This document shows, piece after piece, positions 13,387 to 14,854 of a stretch of DNA of 14,854 bases (the stretch's first letter is position 1; every line of letters begins with the position of its first letter). A model generated the notes under the pieces. It searched no databases and was not told the DNA's origin. It saw nothing but the letters and a program-made list of their open reading frames with translations. The stretch lies in NCBI GenBank assembly GCA_021805265.1, contig JAJZFR010000361.1:1-14854 (forward strand), read 5' to 3'. Position numbers and translations under genes: made by a program. The DNA comes from Acidobacteriota bacterium. GTDB taxonomy: Bacteria > Acidobacteriota > Terriglobia > Terriglobales > Acidobacteriaceae.

Positions 13387-14850
13387 ATGCATATTGTATT
13401 TGCTGCTTCGGAGTGTGTGCCGTTTGCCAAGACGGGTGGGCTGGCGGATGTTGTGGGCGCGCTGCCGCCTGAGCTGGTGCGCCTGGGCCATCGGGTGACC
13501 GTGTACCTGCCGCTGTATCGCACGGTGCGTCCGTTCCTGCCGGAGAGCTATGAGTATGCGATTCGGTCTGTGACGGTTCCGTTTCCCCATTACAACCGGT
13601 TCGCGGGGGTGGTGGACGGTGGAGTGCGGGATGGGGTTCAGTACTACTTCATAGACTGCCCGGAACTATTTGACAGGGAAGGGTTTTATGGTCCGCGCGG
13701 TGCGGGCGATTATGGCGACAACGCGGAGCGCTTCGGGCTGTTCAGCCGCGCCGTGCTCGAAGCCACGAAGCAGCTCGGCGTGCCAGATGTGTTTCATGTG
13801 CACGACTGGCAGACGGCTGTTCTGGCGGTGCTGCTGCGCTCGGTGTATTTCTTCGATCCGGTGCTGCGCAACGTCGGCGTGGTGCTGACGGTGCATAACG
13901 CGGGCTACCAGGGCTGGTTTCCGCCGCGCACGACGGAGCTGCTGCTGTTGCCGTGGGAGATGTTCACCTTCGACAAGTTGGAGCAGAACGATACGTTCAA
14001 TTTTCTCAAGGGCGGGGCAGTCTTCTGCGACTACATGACCACGGTCAGCCCGACTTATGCTCAGGAGATACAGGGTGCCGAGTTCGGCTCGGGCCTCGAA
14101 GGCATCTTCAGCCGCAGGCATTGGGACCTGCGCGGAATCCTGAACGGGGTGGACTACAGCCAGTGGGACCCGGCCAGCGATGGCCACCTGGCGGCGCACT
14201 ACAGCGCAGACGATGTTGCTGGCAAGCTGGAGTGCCGGCGTGACCTGTTGCACGCCTTCGGCCTGGAGCAGGTAGCCGAGACCACGCCGGTGCTGGGGAT
14301 TGTGTCGCGTTTTGCAACCCAGAAGGGCTTCGATATTCTGGCTGCCGTTGCCGACCAGCTTGCCGAGCGGGAGATGGTGCTGGTGGCGCTCGGGACCGGA
14401 GAGCCGTACTACGAAAGCTTCTTTCGCAGCTTTGCCGCGCGGTACCCCGGCAAGGTGGCGGTCGAGGTGCGCTACGACGACGCGCTGGCGCACAAGGTCG
14501 AGGCTGGCGCGGATATATTCCTGATGCCGTCGCGCTATGAACCCTGCGGGCTGAACCAGATTTACTCGCTCAAGTACGGGACCGTCCCGGTGGTGCGCGC
14601 CACCGGGGGCCTCGAAGACACCATCGAGGAGTGGAACGCCGACCGCCGGACGGGCACCGGCTTCAAGTTTTCCGGCTACCACGCGGGGGATTTCCTGTGG
14701 GCGATTGACCGCGCGCTGTGGGTCTTCGCCAACGATCCGGAGGGGTGGAAGACGCTGATGCGCAACGGGATGGGGCAGGATTATTCCTGGGAGCACCCGG
14801 CGCGGGAGTACGTCGAGGTGTATGAGGAAGTGCAGCGTCGGCGGGGGTGA
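13387..14850 (+). CDS. glgA: Glycogen synthase (ADP-glucose), glycosyltransferase family 5
   Basis: This 487-residue protein is full length for bacterial GlgA, which extends alpha-1,4-glucan chains from ADP-glucose in cytoplasmic glycogen synthesis. The N-terminal Rossmann domain starts with the ADP-glucose-binding KTGGLADVVGALP (Lys-15). HVHDWQTA lies near residue 139 and HNAGYQGWF near 170. The C-terminal domain holds SRFATQKGFD (from about 307) and the GT-B signature MPSRYEPCGLNQIYSLKYGTVPVVRATGGLEDTI, with Glu-385. I chose ATG 13387 because it begins the family N-terminus (MHIVFAASE) and has AGGGAG at 13373-13378, eight bases upstream. It ends in TGA four bases before the window edge. No other glg gene is visible. 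Its promoter lies next to a 16-base tandem repeat array, a possible regulatory site. Confidence 0.97.
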   Translation: MHIVFAASECVPFAKTGGLADVVGALPPELVRLGHRVTVYLPLYRTVRPFLPESYEYAIRSVTVPFPHYNRFAGVVDGGVRDGVQYYFIDCPELFDREGFYGPRGAGDYGDNAERFGLFSRAVLEATKQLGVPDVFHVHDWQTAVLAVLLRSVYFFDPVLRNVGVVLTVHNAGYQGWFPPRTTELLLLPWEMFTFDKLEQNDTFNFLKGGAVFCDYMTTVSPTYAQEIQGAEFGSGLEGIFSRRHWDLRGILNGVDYSQWDPASDGHLAAHYSADDVAGKLECRRDLLHAFGLEQVAETTPVLGIVSRFATQKGFDILAAVADQLAEREMVLVALGTGEPYYESFFRSFAARYPGKVAVEVRYDDALAHKVEAGADIFLMPSRYEPCGLNQIYSLKYGTVPVVRATGGLEDTIEEWNADRRTGTGFKFSGYHAGDFLWAIDRALWVFANDPEGWKTLMRNGMGQDYSWEHPAREYVEVYEEVQRRRG

Positions 14851-14854
14851 GGGC

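Overview
The window is a compact, GC-rich stretch of bacterial chromosome. Start codons are ATG or GTG and spacers are short. The gene content fits a member of Acidobacteriota, probably the Terriglobia/Acidobacteriaceae. It includes a Wzi-type outer-membrane barrel protein, a large FecR-domain protein with a Tyr/Trp/Gly-rich body, a Tat-exported oxidoreductase of the glucose-fructose oxidoreductase type, an Spy-like envelope protein, and the RuvC, ArgJ, RsmA and GlgA housekeeping set. This assignment is an inference from protein style, not from a marker-gene search.

Layout. Positions 1-1422 (+) hold the C-terminal part of an unidentified Ala/Pro-rich protein, an Spy/CpxP-like periplasmic protein, a 220-base stretch with RNA-like hairpins and a strong intrinsic terminator. 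A two-gene operon (-) follows at 1459-3551: an alpha/beta hydrolase and then a MOFRL-type glycerate 2-kinase, coupled by a GTGA overlap. Divergent from it is an M20 metallopeptidase (3612-4709, +), which converges on a soluble ModF/YlmA-like ABC ATPase (-). That ATPase gene is head-to-head with argJ (+), with only 18 bases between the two start codons. Next come a Wzi-like barrel protein (+), a Tat-dependent Gfo/Idh/MocA oxidoreductase (-), ruvC (+), a FecR-domain protein (+) that overlaps rsmA (-) tail to tail by 7 bases, and glgA (+), whose stop codon lies four bases before the window ends.

How the genes work together. There is no single pathway or defence island. Core metabolism (arginine, glycerate, glycogen), DNA recombination and ribosome maturation are mixed with envelope genes. 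No CRISPR array, transposase, integrase, phage gene, rRNA or tRNA was seen. I do not see a new multi-gene system.

The more unusual observations lie between the genes. A degenerate five-unit tandem repeat with a 16-base period lies in the rsmA-glgA spacer and runs into the likely glgA promoter. At least five genes have a -10-like hexamer 6-8 bases before the start codon and mostly no Shine-Dalgarno, which suggests leaderless transcription. The spacer after the Spy-like gene may form an RNA structure. ArgJ appears to carry a three-residue insertion directly before its autocleavage site, judged against the family motif from memory.
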